In this document: positions 12,026-22,808 of the stretch, in pieces
Position numbering within the stretch: position 1 is the first letter of the stretch
Layout of the letters: each line of letters opens with the position of its first letter
From: Closterium sp. Naga37s-1
Taxonomy: Eukaryota; Streptophyta; Zygnematophyceae; Desmidiales; Closteriaceae
DNA length: 64,000 nucleotides
Direction: 5' to 3'
Assembly (NCBI GenBank): GCA_947471745.1
Contig: CANJKZ010000110.1
Coordinates: forward strand, 930,001-994,000
Position numbers and translations under genes: made by a program
The notes under the pieces: generated by a model
What the model saw: only the letters and a program-made list of their open reading frames with translations
Databases searched by the model: none
What the model was told of the DNA's origin: nothing

Positions 12026-13290
12026 TTTGAGCAGCAGGAGATGGAAAGGACTAGATGGCTCTTACTAGGTCTGGTTTCTATTGGGCCTGTCTCTCACTGA
12101 AGAGGAGAGACACAGCTGGCTGTTGGCAGCAGTGACCGCTAAACATTGACAAGAGAAACCTCGACATGGCCTGTTTAGGAGAAGCCTACAATCCCAAGAA
12201 AGAATATCTAGGGAGAGCTATGTGATCCAGGAAGGATGTGTTTGCCGGTGCATCAAACCACAAACAACCCACGCGAGCATTTATTTGCGAGAAGAGTTGG
12301 ATTTTGAACGTTAGTTGCTTTCGACGCTTTAGATTGCAGAGAATGCTACTGAACCGTAATGGACCGCAAATTACAGGCATCAGCTGCCGCAGTCGCGAAT
12401 CGTGTTGGAGTCAAATTTCGAGAGCCCATCGTGCGAGTCGCGGCCATCCATCACCAAGTCACGTTGAGGGATTCTCCAGGTGACGAGATTTGTTCAGGGT
12501 GAACGACAGTCGCGAGCTTCGCTTCATCTCGTAGACGTGGTAGACCCGTTCTTCTATGACTCACAGTGCACCTGAGCATGCGATTGACGAAAATTCCGAC
12601 GGAATTGTGGGCAAATTTGAAAACACGAATCTCCTCGGTAACATCAATTTCGCGCGAAGGCTCCAGAAGTGAGTGGTCCTGTCATCTCGTTTATCACTTA
12701 CTGAATGGGGAGGAGTCGTGTTGAGCTTTCGTGACAGGCCTTCAGCCTCCTCATCCAATAAGAATCCGTGTCATTCCTTGCTCTCGTCGACTTGACACCC
12801 AACCATTCCGGTGGCCTCGTTGATAACGGTTATGTCAGTTAATTCGCGGTTCACAGAGGTTCAGACGGCTGTCCGTGCACCCAACGAAAGTATATGTGAC
12901 GAAAACGCCGAACACGTCCTGGGGTCCCGAGCCTTGCAAGAAACCACACTTGGCTGGAACATTCCCCAGGTGGGGGGTGGTTGTTGCTTTCAAGGCAGAT
13001 GGTCTTCAGCTGCTGCTGTTTTCGTGTTTCACATGACCTTTCTGTGATTCAGAGATTCTTGGACGCCAGAGCTCACCAGTATAACGAGGATTAGACTACT
13101 GTTTGCTCAGACGTTCACTGTGGTTTAGCTTGAGAAGCTTTCCGTAGCAGCTTCTAAAGGCTGGTTGTGCGCAGTTAGGCTGCGGTTGTCCTGCTGTGAC
13201 TGAAGCTAGAAAGGTGACAGCCGTTGAGTGGAGATTTTAATTCATTCAGGAGCGCTCTTTTCATATTCAGTTGCCCGTAAAATAGTCGTA
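12026..13290. other. Intergenic region between divergent genes
   Basis: About 1.3 kb upstream of both the LRR pseudogene and the SNARE gene. No coding region or RNA gene recognised. It should hold the SNARE promoter and 5' UTR. Confidence 0.5.
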
Positions 13291-14346
13291 ATGGTCCGAA
13301 GTGGGGGCTCGTATGGCGATATCGAGTCGGGAGCTGGCGGGGCCATGAGGTCTACAGCGTATGCGTCGGAGCAGAGCAATGAAGAAGCGTTGAGTCAATT
13401 GGAGGAGAGGGCTAGACTAATCAAAGAGGTAGGAGAAAAAAACAGCATACGTTAGAGATTCACGACCTAGAATGGATATAGTGGAATTGGTGAAAGGGGA
13501 TAAATGTATAAGGCTGATAACGATAAGGCTGTAAGATATTTCCGCTGGGAGCGAGCCAGAGTGGGACCGGCATATTGTTACACTGACGTATGTCACGATG
13601 GATTTGGTTCGCTGTGGGAGACGGGAGGCTGCCTTTGCTGACTATATTTCGGAGTGAGAATGAGGAAGTGATTGGACGTTTGAGCTTCAACGATGTGAGA
13701 ATCCGGAAACGAGAAAAAGAAGAGACTCCTTTCAAGCAATAACACTTTATTTTTCTTTCCTGCCAAACGGTGTGCTTCCGTCTGTTCTCAACCATTTGTC
13801 CTTGTGCCAGTTAACCAAAGACATACATGGCGAGGTTCAGTCACAAAATCGTTTCCTGGATGGCATGGTGAGTATTTAGCAACTGTGATTTTAGGTCACA
13901 ACTGTTGACGCATGTTTACTGTGCTGCTGAATCCCGCTGCCTTGCCTTCTGGAGTTTTGACATTGGTTTCAGTGCTTTATTTTGAAAACCTAATTCACTG
14001 GTCTGCGTTTTTTCAGGGACTGGAAATGGACTCTGCTCGAAGAATGCTTGCTGGAACAGTGGATCGCTTCACGAAAGTAAGTTGATTCACCTCTCCCCCT
14101 TCCCTGCACCTTCTTCATCTGATAACTCCTTTCACAGCCCTTCATATTCTGCTTCCAGCCTTCCTGTGTTTTATGTTCACTAGCATTACAGCTACGTCTC
14201 TGCTCGTCTGCACCTCAGTTTTCCTCATGTTTTGGCACTCTTTTCATTTGCAGGTGTTCAGTTCCAAGCAGAATCGGGGCTTGGCAGCCGTGGTTGTTTC
14301 GTGTGTAACACTCTTCTTCATCCTATACTTCTTTACAAAGCAATGA
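13291..14346 (+). CDS. BET1: BET1-like Qc-SNARE
   Basis: Small tail-anchored SNARE of the BET1/SFT1 group, expected to act in ER-Golgi or intra-Golgi membrane fusion. Four exons are read with clean GT-AG introns: 13291-13428, 13811-13867, 14017-14076 and 14254-14346, all in phase 0, giving 115 residues. The N terminus is short and unstructured. The SNARE helix runs from LTKDIHGEVQSQNRFLDGM through DSARRMLAGTVDRFTKVFS. The C-terminal membrane anchor is AAVVVSCVTLFFILYFF, ending in TKQ, so the protein faces the cytosol. An AATAAA lies about 75 bases after the stop. Length, helix position and anchor all match the family. Assignment to BET1 rather than SFT1 subtype is less certain. Confidence 0.88.
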
Positions 14347-14473
14347 GAAAACACTGCCAAATCTATGCTTTTGTTGTGTCATGCGTTCAGTTGGACGTAG
14401 TTTGATGTCCTTGTCTCGCATAATAAAATGATGTGAAGTGGTACAAGACAAAAGCAGGAATATGTAATGTTAC

Positions 14474-14740
14474 CTATTTTTCGAAGCTATGATCCTTGAG
14501 AAAACGTCGGAACCGCATGGAACCCCCGGCTAGTTCTCCACGCCACCCTCCCCTGCTGACCAAACAGATATGCGGCTCATGAGGTGGTTTGCGCTTTGAG
14601 CGGTAATAGAAGATCGCAACTGGTTGGGTAGGCTTTTGAACGATCGAGAACTTCTGAATCTCCTCACTCACCAACCTGACCTGATCCGAAAGAGCCTGAT
14701 CAGAAAAGCAGCACATTCTAGACCTAGATATCTCCTGCAT
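14474..14740 (-). CDS. Possible small protein of unknown function
   Basis: An 88-codon frame on the minus strand between two plus-strand genes. It reads CFSDQALSDQVRLVSEEIQK and then FYYRSKRKPPHEPHICLVSRGG. The composition is not low-complexity and looks protein-like, with a charged helix then a basic stretch. I recognise no family. It may be the last exon of a gene whose first exon lies in 14750-14950, but I could not find a convincing splice partner. Its start would lie about 210 bases from the p24 start, implying a shared divergent promoter. Confidence 0.3.
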   Translation of the reverse strand: MQEISRSRMCCFSDQALSDQVRLVSEEIQKFSIVQKPTQPVAIFYYRSKRKPPHEPHICLVSRGGWRGELAGGSMRFRRFLKDHSFEK

Positions 14741-14952
14741 TCAGTTCTCCAGTGGAGTTATCACCGCGTTCTTGTCCTAGATTCTATCTCCAACTTCATC
14801 CAGCGCTCTTAAATCGCAGTGCTATTTTGTGAACCTTCGGCAAATTGTTTCCGGTGGTCGCCACGTAAGCGTCGTGGCCTGGTTTCGACTGCGCATTTGA
14901 AGCTTAGTGCAGCTACTTACTCCTATTATTTGCTCGATTTCAGCTGGCCGCC

Positions 14953-17578
14953 ATGGTTGCGCCCTTAAGACGCTTCCTTGGTTTTATTCTCGCTGCCGTG
15001 ATCGCCATTGCGTGCTGCCAGCGAGGCTGTCTGGCGGTCAAATTCGAGGTCACGGCCTACTCGAAATGTTTAGGGGAGGAGATTCAGGAGGGAACCCTCG
15101 TTGTAGGAACATATTCAATCGTAAAGCACGACTCTCATGGGAACCGGCTGGACGAAACCGGCAGGGTCACAGCTAAGGTACGTATCGGCTTGTTCGGTTG
15201 GTAAAATAGTGCTGTTTAATACTGTTCTCAAGGCGTCCATGTGGATCAATATTATCCGCTTTCAGTGCCAAAGGTTGGATCGTAGATCGCGTCTTTCAAT
15301 GCGGTCTTGCTTTTTGTATTTTTTGGTACGCGCCTGGTTCAAGTTATGCTTTTTTACCCCAACTTGTGCATGTTGCACAATGTAACTCCCAGTATCTTGA
15401 CAATGGCTCTGTTGTTTTCCCATTGCCAGAATCCGCTGCCTATCGTGCCACTGCCTTTCCTCTTTCAAGGCCATTGCCCCATTGAACTTCCGCATCTCGT
15501 TGCTCCTGCATCTCATGTATCGCCTCCTCTACTCTCAAACAAAAAAGTAGTAATTTAGTCGCGATTCCAGCTTCCAGAATTTATAGGCATTCGTTTTTCA
15601 AGCTGCTGAGCTTGCGTGATGACATGGCAGGTGACGTCATTGTGCGGCCATCACATGCATTAGCACGGCAGCGTGAAAGAAGGACACTCACAACTAAATT
15701 TGGACCCAAACGTATAAAAAAATAATCACTTCTACCTTGCATAACCACATGGCAGGTGACGTCACCGTACGGGCATCAGCTGCACTGGCAGGACAGTGTG
15801 GAAGAGGGGCATTTCGGATTCACAACCAAGGAGACGGGCCAGTACATGGCGTGCTTCTGGCTACCCGTGGATCATCCGCAAGAGATCCACAGCGTCATGG
15901 TGAGGAAGGCTTTGAAACTTCTAGTTTTGAGGCGTGTTTTGAGACGTCTTGAAAACAGGGTTTGCAACCAAGGAGACAGACGGTGCAGTACATGGCGTGC
16001 TTCTGGCTACCCGTGGATCATCCGCAAGAGATCCACAGTGTTATGGTGAGGAAGCCTTGAAACGTCTAGTTTTGAGACGTGTTATGCTGAGACGTCTCAA
16101 AGAGCTGTGTTTACGACCAAGGAGGCGGGGCAGTACATGGCGTGTTTCTGGCTACCCGTGGACCGTCTGCAAGAGATCCAGTGTCATGGTGAGTGGAGCA
16201 ATGACTGTTTTCTTTGTAACGTTTCAAAAGAGAGATGGTTGAGCCGTCTTTGTTGAAGGGGGAAAATGTGAGACGTCTCTTGAGGAAACATCCAGAGACG
16301 TCTCAACGGGGAACAAGCAAGATTGTTCACAAGGATTTATGACGAAGGAGACATGGCGTGCTTCTGGGTACTCATGGACCATTTGCAAGAAATTCAGTGT
16401 CATGTCATGGTGAGAGAGTCAACGGGAGACGATGGGGAAGGGGTTGAGGGGTGGGTATGATAGATGAACAATGAAACGGCAAACACATCATCTGCCATGA
16501 CACAATTGTTGAGGCGCCTTAGAAACTTTCACCTGGAGGTGTATTTTTGCTTGCGTTCGCCACAAAGGTTTTGTCATGGGCTTCTGGAAGTGTATGCTCT
16601 GCTCCTTTTCGTCATACCCCTTTTCGTTCTGCATGGTGACACGAATGATGGTACTTACAGGTTGAGCTTGAATGGAAGATTGGTGTAGCAGCCAAGGACT
16701 GGGGCAAAATCGCCAAGAAGGACAAACTCGATGTGAGTTGCTTGGTTTCAATTGAATAAAGTGCTTTGTGCTGCATTTCCACTTGAGCGCATGGTCAGAT
16801 AATGTAAATCATGAACGGACCTGGTCAAGCTTGTACTCGACAATGGCTGAAAGGGTGTTGGGATGTGCTTGACTCCTTACCTGCATGCATGCCTAGGATG
16901 TGCAATGTACCAGGGGTTTTCGTTTGGCTGGGGGTTTCACTTGCATGGTTAGTCTGTGCTCCTCTCAACCTTTCTATATCCTTTAATGTGCTTACAAATC
17001 GCTCACCATGTTATTGCCCTCATCTCCCTTGTACACATCACCATGCCTGTTCTGCTATGTTTTCTGGAAGGGTATCGCCCTGGAGCTTCGGAAACTGGAT
17101 GAGGCAGTGAGATCTATTCGAGGGGAGATGGCCTACTTTCGCAAGAGGCAAGTAGATTGTGTTTCAGAGACACATTATTTTTCCCTGAGTGATTGAGAGG
17201 TGGAGTACTTGCCAGTTGATGGGAGAATGGGAAAGCTTTATTTTTGTCAGTTGAGAAGAGGTGGTCGTGTGCGAGTTGAATGCTGACAAAGGGGGCATTG
17301 GAAGTGTAGTGGTGGTTTCAAGGGTTTACGTAGTAGCAGGGGCATACCATCGATCAAGCTATGTTTCCAGCCCATCGCGTCATCACTTTCTGTCTGCCTT
17401 TTTCTGCCTGAAACCCACTTTTCCACTAACCAGAGAGTCAGACATGCGTGATTTGAACGAGGTGACGAATTCGAGGGTGGCTTGGCTGAGCATCGTGTCG
17501 CTGCTGGTGTGTGTGAGCCTGGCTGCCCTGCAGCTCTGGCACCTCAAGGCTTTCTTTGAACGCAAGAAGCTGTTGTGA
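14953..17578 (+). CDS. p24 family cargo receptor, delta subfamily
   Basis: Type I membrane protein of COPI/COPII vesicles that helps sort cargo between ER and Golgi. Five exons: 14953-15177, 15756-15899, 16661-16732, 17071-17147 and 17434-17578, giving 220 residues. Order: signal peptide (about residues 1-29), GOLD domain starting VKFEVTAYSKC and including VTSPYGHQLH and MACFWLPVD, a luminal coiled coil (ELRKLDEAVRSIRGEMAYF), one membrane span (SIVSLLVCVSLAALQLW) and a cytosolic tail FFERKKLL with the dilysine signal typical of plant p24-delta. Intron 4 begins GC (AG|GCAAGT), a GC-AG intron, because only this donor keeps phase with ESDMRDLNE. Partial copies of exon 2 surround the real one and a partial copy of exon 5 follows the stop. 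Confidence 0.93.
15635..16415 (+). repeat. Partial copies of p24 exon 2
   Basis: The functional exon 2 (15756-15899) has a decayed upstream copy of its start (about 15635-15702, sharing GGCAGGTGACGTCA). It also has three downstream copies of its end, at about 15958-16044, 16105-16186 and 16335-16412, each containing a form of ACATGGCGTG followed by TTCTGGCTACC or similar. The spacers between downstream copies contain GAGACGTCTC palindromes (see findings). Confidence 0.85.
15937..16304. repeat. Cluster of TTTTGAG-ACGT-CTCAAAA palindromes
   Basis: Palindromic motifs with core GAGACGTCTC or close variants occur at 15937-15955 (TTTTGAGACGTCTTGAAAA), 16086-16102, 16270-16279 and 16295-16304. They lie between consecutive partial copies of p24 exon 2. 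Confidence 0.8.
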
Positions 17579-17589
17579 GGGAGACTATC

Positions 17590-17690
17590 TTTTAGACGTC
17601 TCGAAAATCTTCTGCTGGTGTCTGTGAGCCTGGCTGCTCAAAAACCTCAAGGCCCTCTTTGAGCGCAAGAAGCTGCTGTACCGCAGCCAG
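17590..17690 (+). repeat. Partial copy of p24 last exon preceded by a palindrome
   Basis: Just after the p24 stop, TTTTAGACGTCTCGAAAA (17590-17607) is followed by a degenerate copy of the exon 5 region encoding LLVCVSLAA...FERKKLL (about 17609-17685). A short deletion within it breaks the frame. The palindrome marks the duplication junction. Confidence 0.8.
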
Positions 17691-18007
17691 ATGTATGGTA
17701 TTAGGGAATATTGTTATTATCTTGTCAACTAGGGTATTGAATTGATAGGTTAGGCAGATATATTGTACACTGACAAGGTCTTAGTATGCTACCTTCATGC
17801 TTGATTCTGGACTTCATCTCTGCAGCAGTCCTATCCAGTTCACTGAAAAACAGCATCCTGAGTCACTTTCCCTAACTCTTTCATAGGTAAGCACAAGCCT
17901 CAGCTGCTCCAGCTAGCAATTGCTGCATCACATTCTGTAGAAACCAACCATACCGGTACCATGGTGCAACAAAAAAAGAGGCCTTTCCTTGTGGCAATCT
18001 TTGCAAC

Positions 18008-18379
18008 TCATTTTCCGCCAGTTCTCTTGCCTTTCTTCTTCCTTTTACTACCCTCGTCCTCTTCGTCCTCTCCATTCTCTTCACCATCCCAGAGTCCTGC
18101 ATCCCCCTCCCCTCCCCCATTCCCACCTCCTCCTTCATGCTTCTCAATGTACTCGTTTAAGCAAGCTCCAATACGAGCCTTAAGTAGACCAATTGTGTCT
18201 GAAAGGCGAACCTTAGCTTCTTGTACTTTCTCCTCCCCTATCGCCATGGCTGTCGCCAGTCCTGCTGCGTCTGCTTGAGCTGCAATCGAGGCGCTTTGAA
18301 CATCTGCGGAGGTTACACTGATTGTACGTGGCTCCTCGTTTCTTAGTGACACTACTGCAGAGGCCAGCACTGACGCCAT
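18008..18379 (-). CDS. Small protein with helical core and acidic/basic tail, unknown
   Basis: A single-exon frame of 123 residues from MASVLASAVVSLRNEE; nine further in-frame codons reach another ATG at 18406. Residues 15-85 are alanine-rich and predicted helical (ADAAGLATAMAIGEEKVQEA, then SDTIGLLKARIGACLNEYI). A Gly-rich linker, an acidic cluster (EENGEDEEDEG) and a lysine-rich end (KRKKKGKRTGGK) that could be a nuclear signal follow. I do not recognise the family. A short helix plus acidic tail is loosely reminiscent of KEOPS subunit GON7, but this is only an impression. It is divergent from the P5CR gene 800 bases away. Confidence 0.5.
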   Translation of the reverse strand: MASVLASAVVSLRNEEPRTISVTSADVQSASIAAQADAAGLATAMAIGEEKVQEAKVRLSDTIGLLKARIGACLNEYIEKHEGGGGNGGGEGDAGLWDGEENGEDEEDEGSKRKKKGKRTGGK

Positions 18380-19181
18380 TAATGGTAACGGCGTATGGAC
18401 GCGCAACTCTTAGCAGCTATCCGCCTTCCTATCCTGGACCAGGTTCACACCTGCGAAAGACGTGTCACGGGGTTGGGAATGAGGAGGAAGGAAGAATCTA
18501 TCGTGAGCGATTCCGCAACCTTGAAGACCATTGCAGGACATGTCCTAGTGAGTGAGTGAGAGCGATGGAAACGGAAGGCGCATACGCGCCAATTCACCTG
18601 AGAGCGAAAAGACGGATCGGCTTCGAGAGAAGGTGGGCGAAGGCGGAGCTAATGAAGCGCCTATCTGGCGAGTCTACCTCATGTGGGAAGGGGACGGGAG
18701 TAGGAGAAGTGAAGTGTGGATAGAAGTGGGAAGCTGCGGGATAGAAGGGTCGTTTGAATCAGACTCGCAAGCAAGCAGTGTGAGCATTAATTGGATTGAA
18801 TAGAAATGCAAGTTTGAATAAATAGATGAGATCCATATCATGAAGTTGGAGAGGAGGGACTCTGAAATCCTGCAGAAATCTCGAGAAGATTGAACACTTT
18901 ATTATAACTTTATGCATTATATTGTACATCATTCGAACTCCAGTCAATAATATAACATTGAAGTGCTTCATGTACACTTCGTCGACCTCAGCCCATACAT
19001 GTCGCATGTTCTGGAAAGCCTTATGTTGAAATAAATTGTCCAACTCAAATCTCCTCCTTCCTACCTTCAGGAATCTCCTGTTTCATTCTCGCCTTAGTTT
19101 CTCCAACTGGGTGTGGATCCTCCCCTCCATTTCCGCCGCCCATAACTCCCCGCAATTTCAGTCAGGACGCAGCTTGGCATT
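18380..19181. other. Divergent intergenic region
   Basis: Upstream of both the small acidic-tailed gene and P5CR. Short open frames are present but none shows domain resemblance or splice support. Confidence 0.5.
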
Positions 19182-22100
19182 ATGGCGGAGGCGAAGCGGG
19201 TGCGCTTGGGTTTCGTGGGTGAGTGAGTGCGCACCGGCGTCGTCAACTTAAAAGTCATCCTGTTCGCGCCATAACCACTCGTTGACTGTCGTTGCCCCGG
19301 ACCGCGACGTGACCACTTGCATACGCGTCTCATTGTGACCTGCGGTCTCGCTTCCACGAATCTCTCGTCTCGAACATGCTCTAAATTTCCCGTTCCGTTT
19401 CAAAATTCCCTCCATTTACTCTCCCCCTCCCTTTTTCCAACCCCTCCGCGCCAAATCCTTCCCCCCCAACACACAGGCGCGGGGCAGATGGCGGAGGCGC
19501 TGGCGCGGGGGATGAGCGCCGCGGGGGTGGTAGCAGCGAGCGACATGAGCGCCATGGATCTGAGTCAGGAGCGACTGGCGGTATTCGCGGAGATGGGTGT
19601 AGCTGCTAAGACGACGTGCAAAGAGGTATGCTGCATTGCACTTTCACATGGTGCTCTGGTTGTGTCTAATCCAACAAGCAGAGCGACATGAGCGCCATGG
19701 ACCCGAGTCAGGAGCGACTGGCGGTGCTTGTGGAGACGGGTGTAGCTGCTAAAGCAAGGTGCAAGGAGGTGGGGTCTGTTACAGGGGTGCTTTGCCGTGT
19801 GTCTTACCAGCAGAGCCACATGTGCGTCGCTGCCCTTCCCTGTCCATTTTCCCTTTCCTACGCCGTGTGATGAGTCTTTTTTTTAGTCGACTTAAAAACA
19901 GACCCATCGCAACGTGCAAGAAGGTGGGGTCTGTTACAGGGGTGCTTTAAGGAGGTGTCTGTGTGTCTTACCAGCAGAGCCACATGTGCGTCGCTGCCCT
20001 TCCCTGCCCATTTTCCCTTTCCTACGATGCCTTTTCTTCCCTCCGATCCCATCCCAGCTTGCAGCAGCCAGCGATGTGATCTTCATAGCAGTGAAGCCCC
20101 ACACAGTGCAGGCAGTGCTGTCAGAACTGAGGGACAGCGCCGCCATCACAAGCACCCACCTGGTTGTGTCAATTGCCGCGGGGGTCACGATTGCAAACTT
20201 GCAGCAGTGGGCGGGTGACGAGGCGAAGATTGTGCGAGTCATGCCGAACACTCCTTGTCTAGTGGGGGCGACAGCAGCAGGTGAGGCTGGTGGGGGGTCA
20301 GCAGCAGGTGAGTAGAGTAGCTGACAGTGCAGTTAGTAAGGCGCTCACACACTGTGCTGCAGCCATCACGATTCATAAGCAGCACTGGCTTAATGCATGT
20401 TTAGAGTGCCTAAAATGACCGCTCTTTCATCTCCCACCACCGTCATCTCACCACTCTTGACCCTCCCTCCCAGCCATGAGTCTCGGAGGCAAGGCGACAG
20501 CAGAGGATGCAGCATTGGTGAGGCGCATGTTCGAAGCGGTGGGGAAGATTCAGCAGGTGGAGGAGAAGCTTCTGGATGCCGTCACTGGGCTCAGGTACGC
20601 ATGTGTGGACAGGTACGATTGTATGCGTTTGAGAGGTGTGTAAAGCGGTGAGGCGCATGTTCGAAGTGGTGGGGAGAATCCAGCAGGTGGAGGAGAAGCT
20701 TCTTGATGCCGTCACTGGGCTCAGGTATGGATGGCTCAGTAAAGGCTGCCTTGTTCGCTACCATGGGTGTCTTGACGGCTGTATGGCACTTTTGTTAGAA
20801 GCTGTGGGGCTCCCACCAAAATCTGAAGGTTGTGGAGGCAAAGGAGCTTGAAGCTAGTGGTATGTGTTCAGAAGGTGTGTAAAGTGGTGGGGCGCATGTT
20901 CGAAGCAGTGGGGTGAGATACAGTAGGTAGAGCAGAAGCTACTGAGTGCTGTCCCTTGCTCTCCTCTGAACCTGCACCCGTCTCCCTTTCTCCCCCCTTC
21001 TCGTCTCCCCCTCTCAGTGGCAGCGGCCCGGCATGTGTGTTCATGGCGATAGAGGCGCTGGCACATGGGGGAGGGGATGGGTTGAAAGTCTGTGGACGCA
21101 CGTGCAGCTTACTCCCCTCTCTCCTTGCCCCTTGCTCGGCCCTTTTCTCCCCATGTACCTTCTCAGTGGCAGCGGCCCGGCATATGTGTTCATGGCCATA
21201 GAAGCACTGGCGGATGGAGGGGTGGCTGCTGGCATTGTGGTTGCTTCCCACCTCTCATAAAATGCTTCCCACCTGCCTCGTGCCCCTCAACTTCCCCCTC
21301 TCAGTGGCAGCGGCCCAGCATATGTCTTTATGGCGATAGAGGCATTGGCGGATGGAGGGGTGGCTGCCGGCCTGCCCAGAGACGTTGCTCTCTCACTCGC
21401 CGCTCAAACCGTACGTGCATCGCCCTTATTTTGTCCCAATGCCCTTGATTTATGTGAGCTGGTCACTGCGTAGCATGGCTCTCGTTTGACGGGTAAAACA
21501 CCCTGATTACCCTTGCTATGGGCCGCATTTTGGCACTTCCCCTGATTTTATAAGTGCAAACGATTTTCCACACTTATTTTTTCAGGGTTACTGAAATTCA
21601 ACCCTGGCGAATCAGGGTTGTACAAAAAACACCCTGAAACAGAAACCGACGAGAACAGTTCACGCGTGCTTATGTAGGAAAGAAAAATCCCAGCCCGTAT
21701 CACAGATGCGCGAGTCACGGACACGCTGGCTGGAATTGGGTTCTCGCGTCATTTAGGACGACTAGCGTTGCCAAATTGCACCTGTGCTGGTTGGCAACAT
21801 GCAGCGCACTGTAAAGAGACACCGCTGTTACAAAACAGCTTAACGAAAACTCCACCCTGATAGAATCAGGATGATTGATTGGAAACCCAGATTTACTCTG
21901 TTTTAGAAAGGGTATTCAACTTCTCACCCTAGCCATGGGCCAAATGTTAAGGTCGCACCCTGATTGACCAGGGTGCCCTAAAACCAATCTAGAGCCCTGC
22001 TGCGTAGGCCATGTTTTGTCGAGCTATTCAAGCAACACTGCTATTGTTATTGCAAGCAAGCCGATGGACCTCTTTCATGCTTCTCCTTTTAAATGGACAA

Positions 22101-22417
22101 CCCAGGTGTACGGATCTGCAAAAATGGTGTTGGAAACCGGCAAGCACCCCGGCCAACTCAAAGACTCTGTGGCCTCTCCTGGAGGTAAATTATTTATATA
22201 TTTTTTGGTATAGACCATTTTTTTCGCCATGTCCTTGAAAACAGCAGCTTTCTATTAATGATCCCTTTTTTGTTCTGTGTTTCTTTTCCTCGTGTTTTTT
22301 TGGTGCACAGGTACAACGATTGCAGGCATCCATGCTCTAGAGAAGGGAGGATTCCGAGCTACGTTGATGAACGCGGTGGTTGCAGCCACGGAAAGGAGCA
22401 AAGAGTTGTCTAAGTAG
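19182..22417 (+). CDS. P5CR: Pyrroline-5-carboxylate reductase
   Basis: Catalyses the last step of proline synthesis, reducing P5C with NAD(P)H. Seven exons: 19182-19218, 19477-19625, 20058-20280, 20474-20594, 21305-21410, 22106-22184 and 22311-22417, giving 273 residues, the usual length. It starts [20 protein letters not shown] with the Rossmann GxGxMA loop. It continues through [22 protein letters not shown] and the dimer-domain helices ([15 protein letters not shown]). It ends with the family signature SPGGTTIAG and [15 protein letters not shown]. No transit peptide is visible, so it is probably cytosolic. All exon phases agree. Exons 2, 4 and 5 each have extra partial copies in neighbouring introns; for exon 5 only the third copy continues through the whole exon. 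Confidence 0.95.
19684..19965 (+). repeat. Partial copies of P5CR exon 2 end
   Basis: The 3' part of exon 2 recurs at about 19684-19770 (ATGAGCGCCATGGACCCGAG onward) with a donor-like GTGGGG. The segment GTGCAAGAAGGTGGGGTCTG then recurs at 19914-19935. Between the last two copies lies the palindrome TTTTAGTCGACTTAAAAA at 19881-19898. Confidence 0.8.
19881..19898. repeat. Palindrome with TCGA core
   Basis: TTTTAGTCGACTTAAAAA, a one-step variant of TTTTGAGTCGACTCAAAA, sits between two tandem copies of the P5CR exon 2 donor region. Confidence 0.75.
20640..21250 (+). repeat. Extra copies of P5CR exons 4 and 5
   Basis: Exon 4 (20474-20594) recurs at about 20646-20725, well preserved with its donor, and at 20880-20960, decayed. 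Exon 5 begins three times with the acceptor CTCTCAG and TGGCAGCGGCCC: at 21019, 21168 and the functional 21305. The first two copies lose homology after about 50-60 bases. An intact transcript must skip these copies. Confidence 0.85.
21485..21990. mobile_element. Possible small non-autonomous insertion in P5CR intron 5
   Basis: The intron between exons 5 and 6 is unusually long and contains repeated ACCCTGATT/AATCAGGGT motifs in both orientations, plus a near repeat of GCTATGGGCC (21518) as GCCATGGGCC (21931). The ends are rich in CACCCTGATT. This suggests a small transposon-like insertion with terminal or subterminal repeats, but I cannot define exact ends or a target duplication. Confidence 0.35.
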
Positions 22418-22808
22418 AGGCACATACATACTGAAATATTGTTGTGATAGGATTTCTTTTTTATGTCAGCTTAGTCGTACACTCAAATTGTTTACTCAAT
22501 ATCCAAATGTTGCGTAGGCTCATTTCACGACGCAAACTGAGGCAAACATAGCGGGTCATTTTTTATGGAACCGCATAATCCCCTCAGGGGTCTAGCAGGG
22601 TTACGGGTTTCTAGAAAGACCTTTCAGTGATACCCCATTTTAGCAAAATACCTGGAGTGAGTTTCTGTCGTTGGAACTTACGTACGCGGCATCGAGCTAC
22701 GATCGTTTATAGGGTAGCCCTTGTGAAATTAAAGCCCTTCTTTCTCCTTGCCATCCTTGAGTCCGCAACGTCTACTGAGAATTTAAGTTTTTTCTCTTGG
22801 TTTTAGGA
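22418..22808. other. Intergenic spacer between P5CR and FCF2 genes
   Basis: 390 bases between two co-directional genes. It must hold the P5CR 3' UTR and the FCF2 promoter and 5' UTR. No other feature recognised. Confidence 0.5.

Noticed and set aside
18552..18803. Plus-strand 83-codon frame
   Set aside because: It lies in the divergent promoter region, has unconvincing composition and no domain.
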